A DNA stretch of 64,000 nucleotides from Plastoroseomonas hellenica (GTDB lineage: Bacteria; Pseudomonadota; Alphaproteobacteria; Acetobacterales; Acetobacteraceae): contig NZ_JAAGBB010000008.1 of assembly GCF_018129085.1 (NCBI RefSeq), forward strand, positions 1 through 64,000, in the 5' to 3' direction. The position numbers and the translations under genes were made by a program. Positions 1 through 8,021 of the stretch are shown here, in pieces. Under the pieces are notes generated by a model. The model had not been told where the DNA came from. It did no database searches and saw only the letters and a list, made by a program, of their open reading frames with translations. Numbering within the stretch: the stretch's first letter is position 1; every line of letters begins with the position of its first letter.

Positions 1-1
1 G

Positions 2-175
2 ATCATCGACGTCTTCATCTGCAAGCTCCGCCGCAAGCTGGCCGAGGCCGGGTTCAGCGGCGCCATCGCCACCGTCTGGGGCCGCGGCTATGTGCTCCGC
101 GAGACCGCCGAGGCGCCGGCCACCGCGCCGCGCACCATCGTCGCCGCCGCGCCGGACGTCGCCCGCGCCGCCTGA
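2..175 (+). CDS. ctrA: CtrA-like response regulator, C-terminal end (5' partial)
   Basis: Only the last 57 residues are in the window; the gene starts upstream. The tail opens with [13 protein letters not shown] and continues to [11 protein letters not shown], the recognition helix and wing of an OmpR/PhoB-type winged helix, and this wording is characteristic of CtrA, the alphaproteobacterial cell-cycle and motility regulator. CtrA binds TTAA-N7-TTAA-type sites after phosphorelay by CckA/ChpT. After the wing there is a short Ala/Pro-rich tail ending in ARAA. A strong terminator follows 29 bases after the stop. Without the receiver domain a CtrA paralogue cannot be excluded. Confidence 0.8.
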   Translation: MIDVFICKLRRKLAEAGFSGAIATVWGRGYVLRETAEAPATAPRTIVAAAPDVARAA

Positions 176-203
176 CGCCGCACGCCTACAGGGGGATACA
201 GGG

Positions 204-236
204 AAAGCCCGCCCGGATCGCTCCGGGCGGGCTTTT
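204..236 (+). terminator. Rho-independent terminator after the CtrA-like gene
   Basis: A perfect 14-bp stem (204-217 with 222-235), with half AAAGCCCGCCCGGA, closes a TCGC loop and runs into a short T tract. It lies 29 bases after the stop of the CtrA-like gene and is the clearest terminator hairpin in the window. Confidence 0.9.
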
Positions 237-531
237 GCTGTCCGGCGCGCCGCCGGCTGGAGCCACCGGTCTGGCGGGGCGTCGGCCATTGCTTTGCCTC
301 TCACACCGAAACGCGCCGGCTGGTCTCGGAAGACCACCGCACGGGAGCTAGAGCTGTAGGCAGCATTGCCGCGCCGGTGTGGCCAGTTGGAGCAGCGCGA
401 AGTGGGCTGCGCCGAGGACCGGGAGCGAGCGGCCCAGACCCGTTGGCTGTGATGCTGTGGAACCGCACAATTCGGATTGCAGCGATGGCTGCTCGGGATT
501 CACCCTCGCAGCGCACACGCACGCGGCAGCG
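237..531. other. No recognisable gene
   Basis: Between the terminator and the small minus-strand ORF I see only GC-rich shadow frames, with no start with a ribosome site and no family resemblance. Confidence 0.5.
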
Positions 532-840
532 CTACTCGCCGCTGCCAGCAACCCTGTCCCAGAGACCGTCAGGATCGGCGACAGCGAGATCCAACCCGCG
601 ACGCGTTGCCGCTTCGAGGGCCGTCGCTGCTGCGGAACGCACATCGACGGGCTCGGGCGCGGTGAGATTTAGAACGGCACCAGGCACCGCCAATGAGGGC
701 ACGAGGACCTCCCCTACCCGCCGGCCGGCATCATCAACCCAGACCCGCAGCGTGACCGCGCCGTCGATCGGCGCAACCACTTTTCTGACCCTCATCAACG
801 CAAGCGTCCCCTCTTCGATGTGGCTGCGTCCGATTGCCAC
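532..840 (-). CDS. Small hypothetical protein
   Basis: A 102-residue minus-strand frame (GTG start at 840; an alternative ATG lies 15 codons in, at MRVRKVVAPI). The composition looks like a real small soluble beta-rich protein: Val, Ala, Asp and Glu abundant, Cys absent, alternating stretches such as VTLRVWVDD and GEVLVPSLAV. I do not recognise a family. No strong Shine-Dalgarno precedes either start, and its neighbours (CtrA-like and Xre-like genes) point the other way, so it would be a single transcription unit. It could be a chance open frame in GC-rich DNA. Confidence 0.45.
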   Translation of the reverse strand: MAIGRSHIEEGTLALMRVRKVVAPIDGAVTLRVWVDDAGRRVGEVLVPSLAVPGAVLNLTAPEPVDVRSAAATALEAATRRGLDLAVADPDGLWDRVAGSGE

Positions 841-1032
841 CGATCAACCACGACCGCCGATGCGTCTGCTTCTCTGCGGCTGCCGAGAGCGAACAGGCAT
901 GGCAATCGGATGGTTGGCCGCACACAGGCCATGACGTTACGTCATACAAATGTGATGACGCGCCGCTGCATCCCCCAGTTCCAGCGCTCACTTCACGGCA
1001 ATGGACATGTGCACGCAGTGAAGGAATCCGGC

Positions 1033-1581
1033 GTGGACGAGCTTTCTAGGCAGGTATCACCCAGCGTCGCAGCTTCGCGAAGACTCGGAATATCGGCAGC
1101 TCAGTGCCGTGGCGCGAGAGGCCTGTTAAACCTCGGGCGGAAACAACTGGCGGAGTTATCTGGCGTTTCGCCCGCTACGGTCCACAGCATCGAGAACGGC
1201 GGGTGCCATCTTAGGTTGTCTGCCCTTGCCCGCGTCCGCTCAGCACTCGAAGAGCTCGGAGTAGTTTTCATCAAGCCAGCTGATGGCGGCGAAGGTGTGT
1301 GGTTGCGAGGCCCCAAGATCACCGCGGCGGTGGATGAGGAGTTCATTTCCCGGCTCATGACTGCTCCCGGGAAGCAGGACCAACCCTCGACCGACGAGGG
1401 ACTGCGAACCACCTGCCCGCCCAGCGGGCAGACTCTGTCGCGCGCCCTCCGGCCAGACGAGTTGCACCGGCATTCTGGGCATAGGAAACGGTACAAGGTC
1501 AGATTGGATCGCAGCCAGGCGATTGCGCCAAGTACCGTCGTGCCCGCAAGAAGCGATGGTTCTCCAGCGTCGCAGCGTTGA
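1033..1581 (+). CDS. Xre-family helix-turn-helix regulator
   Basis: A 182-residue protein starting at GTG 1033. This start is chosen because AAGGAA lies at 1021-1026, six bases upstream; longer in-frame starts give an unstructured leader. Residues 20-95 form the common small alphaproteobacterial Xre domain: ISAAQCRGARGLL, then the helix-turn-helix RKQLAELSGVSPATVHSIE, then the ALEELGVVFI stretch and a Gly-rich turn ending VWLRGPK. Relatives usually end about there; here about 87 more residues follow without recognisable domain and end in basic, low-complexity sequence, so the 3' part may be a read-through extension. It probably represses itself or a neighbour; no target is visible. Confidence 0.7.
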   Translation: MDELSRQVSPSVAASRRLGISAAQCRGARGLLNLGRKQLAELSGVSPATVHSIENGGCHLRLSALARVRSALEELGVVFIKPADGGEGVWLRGPKITAAVDEEFISRLMTAPGKQDQPSTDEGLRTTCPPSGQTLSRALRPDELHRHSGHRKRYKVRLDRSQAIAPSTVVPARSDGSPASQR

Positions 1582-1949
1582 AGGGCGAGGCGCTTCTATC
1601 CCGTAGGCGGGACTCGAGGGCACCGATCGCGCCGAGGGGGAGGCCTCGCAGGTTCTGGATCACGCCGCTGGAAGCCAACGTGGCGGCGGAACCGGGTCAC
1701 GTCAGCTCGGCTGAGCTTCCAGCCCGCTGTCTCAGGCTTCGCCTGCGCGCACAGCCTCTATCTTGGCAGATCGGTCGTGCGCCGGTCTCCTAGAGTTCGT
1801 TACCCGCTTCGCGGACGGCGCGGTCCGACCCGGTACTCGCGGCCCACAGAGGACGCAGCGCGGCTCGCATCCAATAGATCTTGCGCCGACGGGTGCGATT
1901 CCGCACAATATCTAGACTCGGCAGATGATTCCGACGCGGAGTGGGCGCG
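1582..1949. other. Intergenic region upstream of the replicon module
   Basis: This 368-base stretch has no supportable gene. Its right end is less GC-rich (TTCCGCACAATATCTAGAC around 1900) and is the likely promoter area for the gene starting at 1950. Confidence 0.4.
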
Positions 1950-2549
1950 ATGGCCGACGACAAATATCCCTGGGACCTGCATCCGGCGCTGACCGCCGAG
2001 CGCTTGGTGACGGTGTCGCGCCTCCTCTGGGCTGCGCGTCGCGATGCCCTGGGCAATGCTGCTTGGGCGTTGGGGGATGATGCGTGGTCGATCGGCTGCC
2101 GGGCCTATGCCTTCGCCAAGAACCGCATCACTCGGCTCGCCGAGCGCGGCGCCCATAACTGGTTGCGGGTTCTCGATCACTCGAACAACTTCATCTTCCT
2201 GATCGAGGGCGTGCCCGTCCGATTTTACCGCGGCCCCGCCGACGAACCGACCGATCGCACCCTGAGGCAGCAGGAAGCCGAGGCCCAGCAATTGTCGCTG
2301 GCCTTCCACGGCGACGAGGCCGCGGAAGGACTGCTCTTCCGGCTCGCTGTTGAAACAGACGAACGCGGCCAAGCGTCGCGTGTCGTGTTTCTCGCCCTTC
2401 GAGGCGAAGGCGGCCGCGTGGAATGCGCCTGGAGCGTTCCGCTTCAGGTCGAGCGAGCCTCGCCAGCCGTCACACCGACGGTGCAGCTCACCCTGCTGCA
2501 GAGTGAGCCTCCGCCGGCCAAGCCGCGCAGAGGCCGCCGGGCAGCATAG
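1950..2549 (+). CDS. Hypothetical protein next to the replicon
   Basis: A 199-residue soluble protein starting MADDKYPWDLHP; a GTG three codons upstream (1941) is a possible alternative. It has helical segments around ALGDDAWSIGCRAYAF and a beta-rich centre with FIFLIEGVPVRFYRGPADEPTDRTL, then ends in a basic Pro/Arg/Ala tail. From memory, similar proteins occur next to replication genes on plasmids of Acetobacteraceae and Methylobacterium, but I know no function. It lies just before the iteron cluster, in the same direction as repA, so a role linked to the plasmid is plausible. No catalytic motif is visible. Confidence 0.75.
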   Translation: MADDKYPWDLHPALTAERLVTVSRLLWAARRDALGNAAWALGDDAWSIGCRAYAFAKNRITRLAERGAHNWLRVLDHSNNFIFLIEGVPVRFYRGPADEPTDRTLRQQEAEAQQLSLAFHGDEAAEGLLFRLAVETDERGQASRVVFLALRGEGGRVECAWSVPLQVERASPAVTPTVQLTLLQSEPPPAKPRRGRRAA

Positions 2550-2852
2550 CCCGGCTGAACGATGCTGGGCGAAAGCGGCTTCGAACACCGCACCTGGCGC
2601 GCTGACCGGGTCGTTGCCGCGCGAAGGCTGCAGGGCGGTGCGTCGGAACGTGGTGGTGCGGACATTGCAGCTGCGCACGCCAGGCGGAAGCGCCGAGGGC
2701 ACCTGTCCCGCGAGGGGCCAGGAGATGCTCCGGGGGTGGGCAGGCGTTGCGTGGCTTACGGATCGACAGCCCCCCTCCCCTCCCCTCTCGGCCGTTGCCG
2801 CGTCTGGATATGGCGGTGATGGTGCGACATCAGATCGGCCCGCCGAGTCGAA
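2550..2852. other. Intergenic, leading into the iterons
   Basis: I find no gene in these 303 bases. A pyrimidine-rich run (about 2770-2790) lies roughly 70 bases before the first iteron and could belong to the origin, but I see no convincing DnaA box or large AT-rich tract. Confidence 0.4.
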
Positions 2853-2984
2853 CCGATGATCTCGGTACGCCCAAGGACGCCCGATGATGTCGGTACGGCG
2901 GACCGATGATGTTGGAACATGGAATCCGAGTCTCGCCGATGGCCTCGGTACGGGACTCGAGCTGCAAACGATGATGTTGGTACG
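2853..2984 (+). repeat. Five iterons upstream of repA (putative origin)
   Basis: Five direct copies of a 17-mer, consensus CCGATGATSTYGGTACG, begin at 2853, 2881, 2903, 2936 and 2968. The third ends GGAACA and the fourth reads CCGATGGCCTCGGTACG, so these two are more diverged. Starts are spaced 28, 22, 33 and 32 bases. The last copy ends 24 bases before the repA start. Direct repeats just ahead of a RepA-type initiator are typical iterons, bound by the initiator for origin melting and copy control. Two more copies lie after parB. Confidence 0.85.
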
Positions 2985-3008
2985 CATACCTAAGACTCTT
3001 TTCCGAAT

Positions 3009-4454
3009 GTGAGTCCTAAGCGGCGCCTGCGAAGCGTACCTTTTGCATCGGTAGATTTGCGATTTCCGGGCGCCAACCGCCGCATTTTTAAAAACTGCTC
3101 GACTGAGCACCAGCTTGTGCTATTCGACGGCAGGCAAGCACCGTTGCCGAGTCGCGAGGTAGTGCCAGCGATGCGCGAACCGCCGTTGGGCCAACGTATT
3201 CACGCTGTTCTGGTCACGCAGGGCCGCGATGCAGCTGTGGCACTGGCCCGGGAGGCGGGGCAGCCCGACCTCTTCGATCGGATCAACGCCGTAGCGGCCG
3301 AGGAGCCCAGCCCAAGCTTCTTGCACTCTGCGCTTTGCGCGATGTCGCTTCCCGTGCGGCGGCCTGCAGACGATTGCGCGCCCATCATCCGCCAGGATGG
3401 GCAATACACCCTGGCGATCACACCGAAGCCAATCCTCCGACCGGTCGACGGGAAGCAGCGGCTCGAGGTGCTTGGGGTTCCGTACGGCTCCCTGCCCCGG
3501 CTCATCCTGATCCATGTGATGACCGAGGCTGTCCGTACGAAATCCCGTCAGATCCTGCTCGGCACATCCTTCACCGACTGGATGCGGCGGATGGGCTTTC
3601 GAACGGTGAGCTACGGACCACGCGGTTCCGCGACGTTGATCCGTCAGCAGCTGGACCGGCTTCTTGCGTGCGAATGGATGATCCGTTGGGACGGCGAAGA
3701 CGCGCGAGGCACGAAAGAGTTCGGCATCAAAGAGATCAAGCTGACCAGCGAATATGTCGGCAGTGACGCACGCAATGGGGCGTTCATGCGCGAGATCATC
3801 CTGACCGATGGCTTCTTCGAGCATCTTCGGCAACATGCGGTGCCGCTCAACGAGAATGCGATTCGCCAGCTTCGCGAGTCCGCCACGGCTCTCGATCTGT
3901 ATACTTGGCTGGCTTATCGCCTGCCCCGCATTAGCGGCAAGCGCCCGGCCGTTCTGAGTTGGCAGCAGCTGGCGGCCCATTTCGGAAACGAAGGTTCGAA
4001 TATTCGAAAGTTCCGTCAGACTGTCCGCGACGCGTGGGAACGTCAGGTGTCAGGCGTCTACCCGGAGGCCCGAGCCGAATTCGACACGGCGATGATTCGC
4101 CTCCACGCCTCCCCTGCCCCGCTGCAGCGGACATTGACCCCCGGCTTTAAGCTCGTCGCAGCGCCCGAGACGGCACCGAAGACGACCGATGCTGATGGTA
4201 CGCCTGTGGCCGCGACTACGCCCGACACCGCGACGGGGCTTATGAAGGCGCTCCGCTCGCGGCTGGATCCGGCGATGGCCCGGATGTGGTTGGCGGATTG
4301 TTCGTTTGCCGAGGTCGACGGGGAGTGGGTTCTGCTCGCGCCCACCCCGTTTGTGGCGAACTGGCTTCGCCAACATTTCGAATCTGAGCTGCGCGGCGCC
4401 GGTGCCGAGCAGCGAGTGAACGGCGTGGTGACGGTCGCAGTCCGTCCCCGCTAA
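3009..4454 (+). CDS. repA: Replication initiator, RepA_C family
   Basis: A 481-residue initiator. Residues 110-300 carry the plasmid RepA_C signature, seen as LEVLGVPYGSLPRLILIHVM followed by RTKSRQILLGTSFTDWMRRMG (156-196) and ending near LDLYTWLAYRLPRI. It would bind the adjacent iterons and open the origin. Residues about 410-465 look like a separate module: RSRLDPAMARMWLADCSF, then FVANWLRQHFESEL, which resembles DnaA domain I, the DnaB-contact domain. The GTG start at 3009 is uncertain; an ATG at residue 55 (MREPPLGQRI) is an alternative. parA follows 36 bases downstream in the same direction, forming a rep-par operon. Confidence 0.88.
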   Translation: MSPKRRLRSVPFASVDLRFPGANRRIFKNCSTEHQLVLFDGRQAPLPSREVVPAMREPPLGQRIHAVLVTQGRDAAVALAREAGQPDLFDRINAVAAEEPSPSFLHSALCAMSLPVRRPADDCAPIIRQDGQYTLAITPKPILRPVDGKQRLEVLGVPYGSLPRLILIHVMTEAVRTKSRQILLGTSFTDWMRRMGFRTVSYGPRGSATLIRQQLDRLLACEWMIRWDGEDARGTKEFGIKEIKLTSEYVGSDARNGAFMREIILTDGFFEHLRQHAVPLNENAIRQLRESATALDLYTWLAYRLPRISGKRPAVLSWQQLAAHFGNEGSNIRKFRQTVRDAWERQVSGVYPEARAEFDTAMIRLHASPAPLQRTLTPGFKLVAAPETAPKTTDADGTPVAATTPDTATGLMKALRSRLDPAMARMWLADCSFAEVDGEWVLLAPTPFVANWLRQHFESELRGAGAEQRVNGVVTVAVRPR

Positions 4455-4490
4455 CTCCCTTCGAACCCCTGGTTATGAGAGGGCTCCAGC

Positions 4491-5675
4491 ATGGACGCCT
4501 TGAATCCGATTCACGTGATCGAGCGGCTGTACGAGCGCTCGCTTGATGTCCTGGGCTCCCTGCGAAACAGCGCCCGGGCAGCAGACGGCCAGGTGCGGCA
4601 GGCGCCCCGGTTCCCGATTACAAAGGTCTCCGAACTGGTGGGGCGCACTGCCGCGGCCATCCGCGAGGCGGAGAAGGACGGGCGGCTTCCCACCGTCGAG
4701 CGCACGGTATCGGGACGACGGGTTGGCTACACCCTCGCCGAGATCAACCATATGCGGGAGGTGTTTGGGACGCGGCCTTGGCGGACGACGGAAGATCCGC
4801 TGGCGGTCATCGCTGTCCAGAATTTCAAGGGCGGCGTCGGCAAATCGACGGTTTCGATTCACCTGGCTGAGTACCTCGCCATCCAGGGCTATCGGGTTTG
4901 CCTGATCGACTGCGACAGCCAAGGGTCGTCGACGACCTTGCTCGGCTATGTGCCGGACCTCGATATTGCCGAGGAGGACACTCTCTATCCGTTCATCCGC
5001 AATGCCGAGATGACGAGCCTCGCATATGCGGTTCGTCCGACCCACTGGGACGGGCTCTATCTCATCCCGGCGAATCTGCGCCTGTACTCGGCCGAGTATG
5101 AACTTGCGGCGCGCATTGCCCGAGCGGAAGCGACGCTCTTGAACCGGCTGTCCGAAGGCATCGCCTCGATCGCGGACCACTTCGACGTCGTGATCCTGGA
5201 CCCGCCACCGGCGCTCGGCACCATCTCACTATCGGCCATGCGCGCCGCCAACGCCTTGCTGGTGCCGATCCCGCCAACGGTTATGGACTTCACCTCGACG
5301 ACAGCTTTCCTGGCCATGCTGCATGAGACCATGGGAGTGCTGCAGGAGAGGGGGCTCCCGGTCGACTTGCGCTGGCTGCGGGTGGTGGCAACCCGGGCCG
5401 ACGAACAGAAATCGATGCAGCGCGAGCTCCTGAACATGATGCGAAATGTCTTCGGCGATACCATGCTGCGGACCGTGCTCAAGGACAGCGCCGAAATCGA
5501 CAACGCCTCGGCGCGCCTGATGTCGGTGTATGATCTTGAGCAGCCGGTGACGTCCCGCGAGACCTATCAGCGCGGATTAACGTATCTGAACGGCGTGAAC
5601 GCCGAGGTCGAGACGCTCATTCGGCTGACATGGCCTAGTCACGCGAAGCGGCTGCGGGAGGAGGGGGTCCTCTAG
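4491..5675 (+). CDS. parA: Plasmid partition ATPase ParA (type Ia)
   Basis: A 394-residue ParA with a GAGAGGG ribosome site before its ATG. Residues 40-95 form an N-terminal MerR-like helix-turn-helix (FPITKVSELVGRTAAAIREAE), as in type Ia ParA proteins that autoregulate their operon. The deviant Walker A motif is KGGVGKST (113-120); Walker A' (LIDCDSQGSS) and Walker B (FDVVILDPPPALG) follow. It drives segregation by ATP-dependent nucleoid binding and ParB-stimulated hydrolysis. Its stop codon overlaps the first base of a perfect 24-bp palindrome, and parB starts 58 bases later. Confidence 0.93.
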   Translation: MDALNPIHVIERLYERSLDVLGSLRNSARAADGQVRQAPRFPITKVSELVGRTAAAIREAEKDGRLPTVERTVSGRRVGYTLAEINHMREVFGTRPWRTTEDPLAVIAVQNFKGGVGKSTVSIHLAEYLAIQGYRVCLIDCDSQGSSTTLLGYVPDLDIAEEDTLYPFIRNAEMTSLAYAVRPTHWDGLYLIPANLRLYSAEYELAARIARAEATLLNRLSEGIASIADHFDVVILDPPPALGTISLSAMRAANALLVPIPPTVMDFTSTTAFLAMLHETMGVLQERGLPVDLRWLRVVATRADEQKSMQRELLNMMRNVFGDTMLRTVLKDSAEIDNASARLMSVYDLEQPVTSRETYQRGLTYLNGVNAEVETLIRLTWPSHAKRLREEGVL

Positions 5676-5698
5676 CGAGTTGCAGGCCTGCAACTCGC
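5675..5698. promoter_or_regulatory. Perfect 24-bp palindrome, candidate parS centromere
   Basis: The half-site GCGAGTTGCAGG is followed directly by its exact reverse complement. The central 16 bases (5679-5694), GTTGCAGGCCTGCAAC, keep the GTT-N4-GC-N4-AAC outline I remember for parS sites of alphaproteobacterial repABC plasmids, though the inner C and G positions differ. It lies between parA and parB. It has no loop and no following T tract, so terminator function is unlikely; an operator for ParA or ParB is the other reading. Confidence 0.65.
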
Positions 5699-5733
5699 GC
5701 CTAAGACGCTGAAAAGTTTGGGGAAATAGGGGC

Positions 5734-6732
5734 ATGGCTCGAGGCAACAGAGGGTTTGGCGATCTGATCGCAGGCGGAGAAGGTGCGCGGCCCGCCAGCC
5801 GCTTGCCGCCGAGGACAGGTATCCTCGGAGCACGGGAGAACCGCCTGGCCGAACTCGCCGGCGGTGCAGCGGTGAGCCGGGTCCATGAGCTTGTTGACCC
5901 TGCGCGATGCCGCATTTGGGAGGGGCACAACCGCGATTACGCAGCCCTCAGTGAAGAACTCTGCGGAGACCTGATCGAGAGCTTCCGGGCGCAGCGAAAG
6001 CAGGAAATGCCCGCGATCGTCCGTCGGGTGGCAAACGACCCAGACCACGATTTTGAGGTTATCTGCGGGGCGCGGCGCCACTGGACCGTATCCTGGCTCC
6101 GGAGCCACGATTATCCCGATTTTCGCTTCCTTATCGAGCCGCGAGAGCTCAGCGATGAGGAGGCCTTCCGGCTCGCGGATCTCGAGAACCGCAGCCGCAA
6201 GGATCTGACGGATTACGAGCGCGCCATCGACTACGCCCGCGCCATCGACCGGTATTACGACGGCAGCCAGCAACGCATGGTGGAACGGCTCGAAGTCAGT
6301 AAGAGCTGGCTCAGCCGCTACCTCGAGCTGGCGCGTCTTCCGCCAGAGGTGGTGGCGAGCTTTGGAACCTCGAAGGTCATTGGGATCAGCCACGCGGCCC
6401 GCCTGGCGCCGCTCCTCAAGGTGCCGCTGACGCGTGAGCGCGTCGTGACCGAGGCTGTCGCCATCGCCCAGGAACAGCTTGCGCGGGAACAGCGCTCGGA
6501 AGCGCTTATTTCCGCGGCGGCTGTGACGGCCCGCTTGGCCGCCGCCGCGACAAAGCGCCAAAAGGCAAGTCAGCCCAAGGAGCTCGTGGTCCATGGTGGC
6601 GAAGGCACCGTCCTGGCGCGCGCCCAGAAGGTCAGGGGAGGGGGGCTCGCGATCACGGTCCCCTCGCTCCGTACGGACAAGGCGCAGATCCTGCAGGCGC
6701 TCAGCCAGCTTCTGGATCGCGCGGTCGGCTGA
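5734..6732 (+). CDS. parB: Partition protein ParB
   Basis: A 332-residue ParB/RepB-type centromere-binding protein. The N-terminal ParB/Srx domain has VICGARRHWTVSWL (about 109-122) where chromosomal ParB has GERR, followed by LADLENRSRKDLTDYERA (148-164). The DNA-binding helix-turn-helix is QQRMVERLEVSKSWLSRYLELARLP (about 179-203). The Ala-rich basic stretch at 265-295 and the C-terminal segment probably serve dimerisation. It would load on parS, here presumably the palindrome just upstream, and stimulate ParA. Two iterons follow within 60 bases of its stop. Confidence 0.9.
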   Translation: MARGNRGFGDLIAGGEGARPASRLPPRTGILGARENRLAELAGGAAVSRVHELVDPARCRIWEGHNRDYAALSEELCGDLIESFRAQRKQEMPAIVRRVANDPDHDFEVICGARRHWTVSWLRSHDYPDFRFLIEPRELSDEEAFRLADLENRSRKDLTDYERAIDYARAIDRYYDGSQQRMVERLEVSKSWLSRYLELARLPPEVVASFGTSKVIGISHAARLAPLLKVPLTRERVVTEAVAIAQEQLAREQRSEALISAAAVTARLAAAATKRQKASQPKELVVHGGEGTVLARAQKVRGGGLAITVPSLRTDKAQILQALSQLLDRAVG

Positions 6733-6745
6733 CCCTCTCGGCCGA

Positions 6746-6792
6746 CCGATGATCTTGGTACGCCCGCGCCAACCACCGATGATCTCGGTACG
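6746..6792 (+). repeat. Two downstream iterons after parB
   Basis: Two copies of the repA iteron, CCGATGATCTTGGTACG (6746-6762) and CCGATGATCTCGGTACG (6776-6792), lie in the same orientation as the five copies before repA, with starts 30 bases apart. The rep-par operon is therefore bracketed by iterons, which suggests control of copy number by titration or handcuffing. Confidence 0.85.
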
Positions 6793-7066
6793 GGGGCGGT
6801 AGAAGGCGGCAGGAGTGCACTGGCTAGCTACACGCGGCCGCTGACGAGGATAGACTCGGCGTTCGCCGGCCCAGTGGCAGCGCCCCTCGCACGCAAAGGG
6901 CCGGCAGGACGCCCGTCGCCAGGAGGGCAGGGGAGGTTCCCCTCCGCTTTCAGCCGCACCATAGGCGCCACGGCAACACGCACGCGCCTCGCCGTGGGGG
7001 GCCTATCACTTTCGGCGTCCTGTGACGTTCCGCCCAGCGCCGGCGGCCTGTCGCGAGCAGCCCTAG

Positions 7067-7909
7067 GAGGTGTGGACTCTAGGGATTCCCTGTTGGGTGA
7101 TGGTGTGATTCAAAGCTGCCTTTTGGAGGCGGCGAATGGGTGTGCTGGATCGGTTGATCCTGAGCGATGAGGCGTGGGCGCGGATGGCGCTGCACATCAT
7201 TGGTGACGAGCGGACGCGCGGGAGTTCCGATCGTGATAACCGGATGTTCGTCGAGGCGGTGCTGTGGATTGTCCGCACCGGTGCGCCGTGGCGTGACCTG
7301 CCGGAGGTGTTCGGGAGTTGGAACAGCGCCTTCCGTCGCTTCAGCCGCTGGAGCGCGAAGCGGGTCTGGCATCGGGTTTTCGCTGCCATGGCCGATGATC
7401 CGGACTTCGAATACCTGATCCTCGACAGCACCATCGTGCGGGCTCACCAGCATGCGGCGGGGGCAAAAAAGGGGCTCAGGATCAGGCCCTTGGCCGATCC
7501 CGTGGCGGCCTGAGCACCAAGATCCACCTTGCGGTACGCGGCCTCGGCTGTCCTGCCAGGATCATCCTCACCGCCGGTCAGCGTGGCGATGCCCCACAGG
7601 CCGCCGCCCTGCTCGCCGAGGATCGCCCGGCCGTCGTGCTGGCCGACACCGCCTACGACGCCGATCACTTCCGCGCCGCCATCGCCAATGCAGGCGCTAT
7701 CGCGGTCATTCCCAACAACCCATCGCGGACAAAGAAGCACCCGCTTGACCGACAAATCTACAAAGAGCGCCATCTCATCGAATGCTGCTTCTCCAAGCTC
7801 AAGCAGTTCCGACGCGTCGCCACCCGGTACGAAAAGACCGCCCGCAACTTCCTCGCCATCGTCACCATCGCCGCCACCATTCTATGGCTCAGGTAACCGT
7901 CCACACCGC
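7067..7909 (+). mobile_element. IS5-family (IS427-group) insertion sequence, apparently complete
   Basis: The element is bounded by imperfect inverted ends, GAGGTGTGGAC at the left and GTCCACACCGC at the right (one mismatch), each next to a CTAG tetranucleotide (7063-7066 and 7910-7913), the usual target type for this group. It is about 843 bp long. Inside are two overlapping transposase frames joined at an A6G slip site. Both ends and both frames look intact, so it may still be active. It lies between the replicon and the Xre-RES genes. Confidence 0.85.
7136..7896 (+). CDS. IS427-group transposase made by -1 frameshifting
   Basis: OrfA (7136-7513) carries the N-terminal domain of unknown function found in IS5 transposases (LSDEAWARMA, then GAPWRDLPEVFGSWNSAFRRF) and the first catalytic aspartate in LILDSTIVRAHQHAAGAKK. 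The slip heptamer A AAA AAG is at 7465-7471. A -1 shift there continues into QDQALGRSRGGLSTKIHLAV and then VVLADTAYDADHF (second Asp) and YKERHLIECCFSKLKQFRRVATRYEK (catalytic Glu), ending at the TAA 7894-7896. The joined product is about 250 residues, normal for the group. It acts in cis on the IS ends. Without slippage only OrfA is made. Confidence 0.88.
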
Positions 7910-8021
7910 CTAGGTGCTCACCACACTCCGGCCTTCGCACGTCGGCAGGGCGGGTTTGCAACTGGGCATCGGCCGCCCCATATTCTGCCCTGAAGCGAGG
8001 CAAATAGCGGGGCGCGCGGCG

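Noticed and set aside
1800-3110. Long minus-strand frame of 436 codons over the hypothetical gene, the iterons and the repA start
   Set aside because: Arg/Pro/Ser-rich shadow of the real plus-strand gene at 1950-2549; it crosses the iteron cluster and has no family likeness.
5675-5698. Palindrome as terminator of parA
   Set aside because: No loop and no T tract; parB lies downstream in the same operon.
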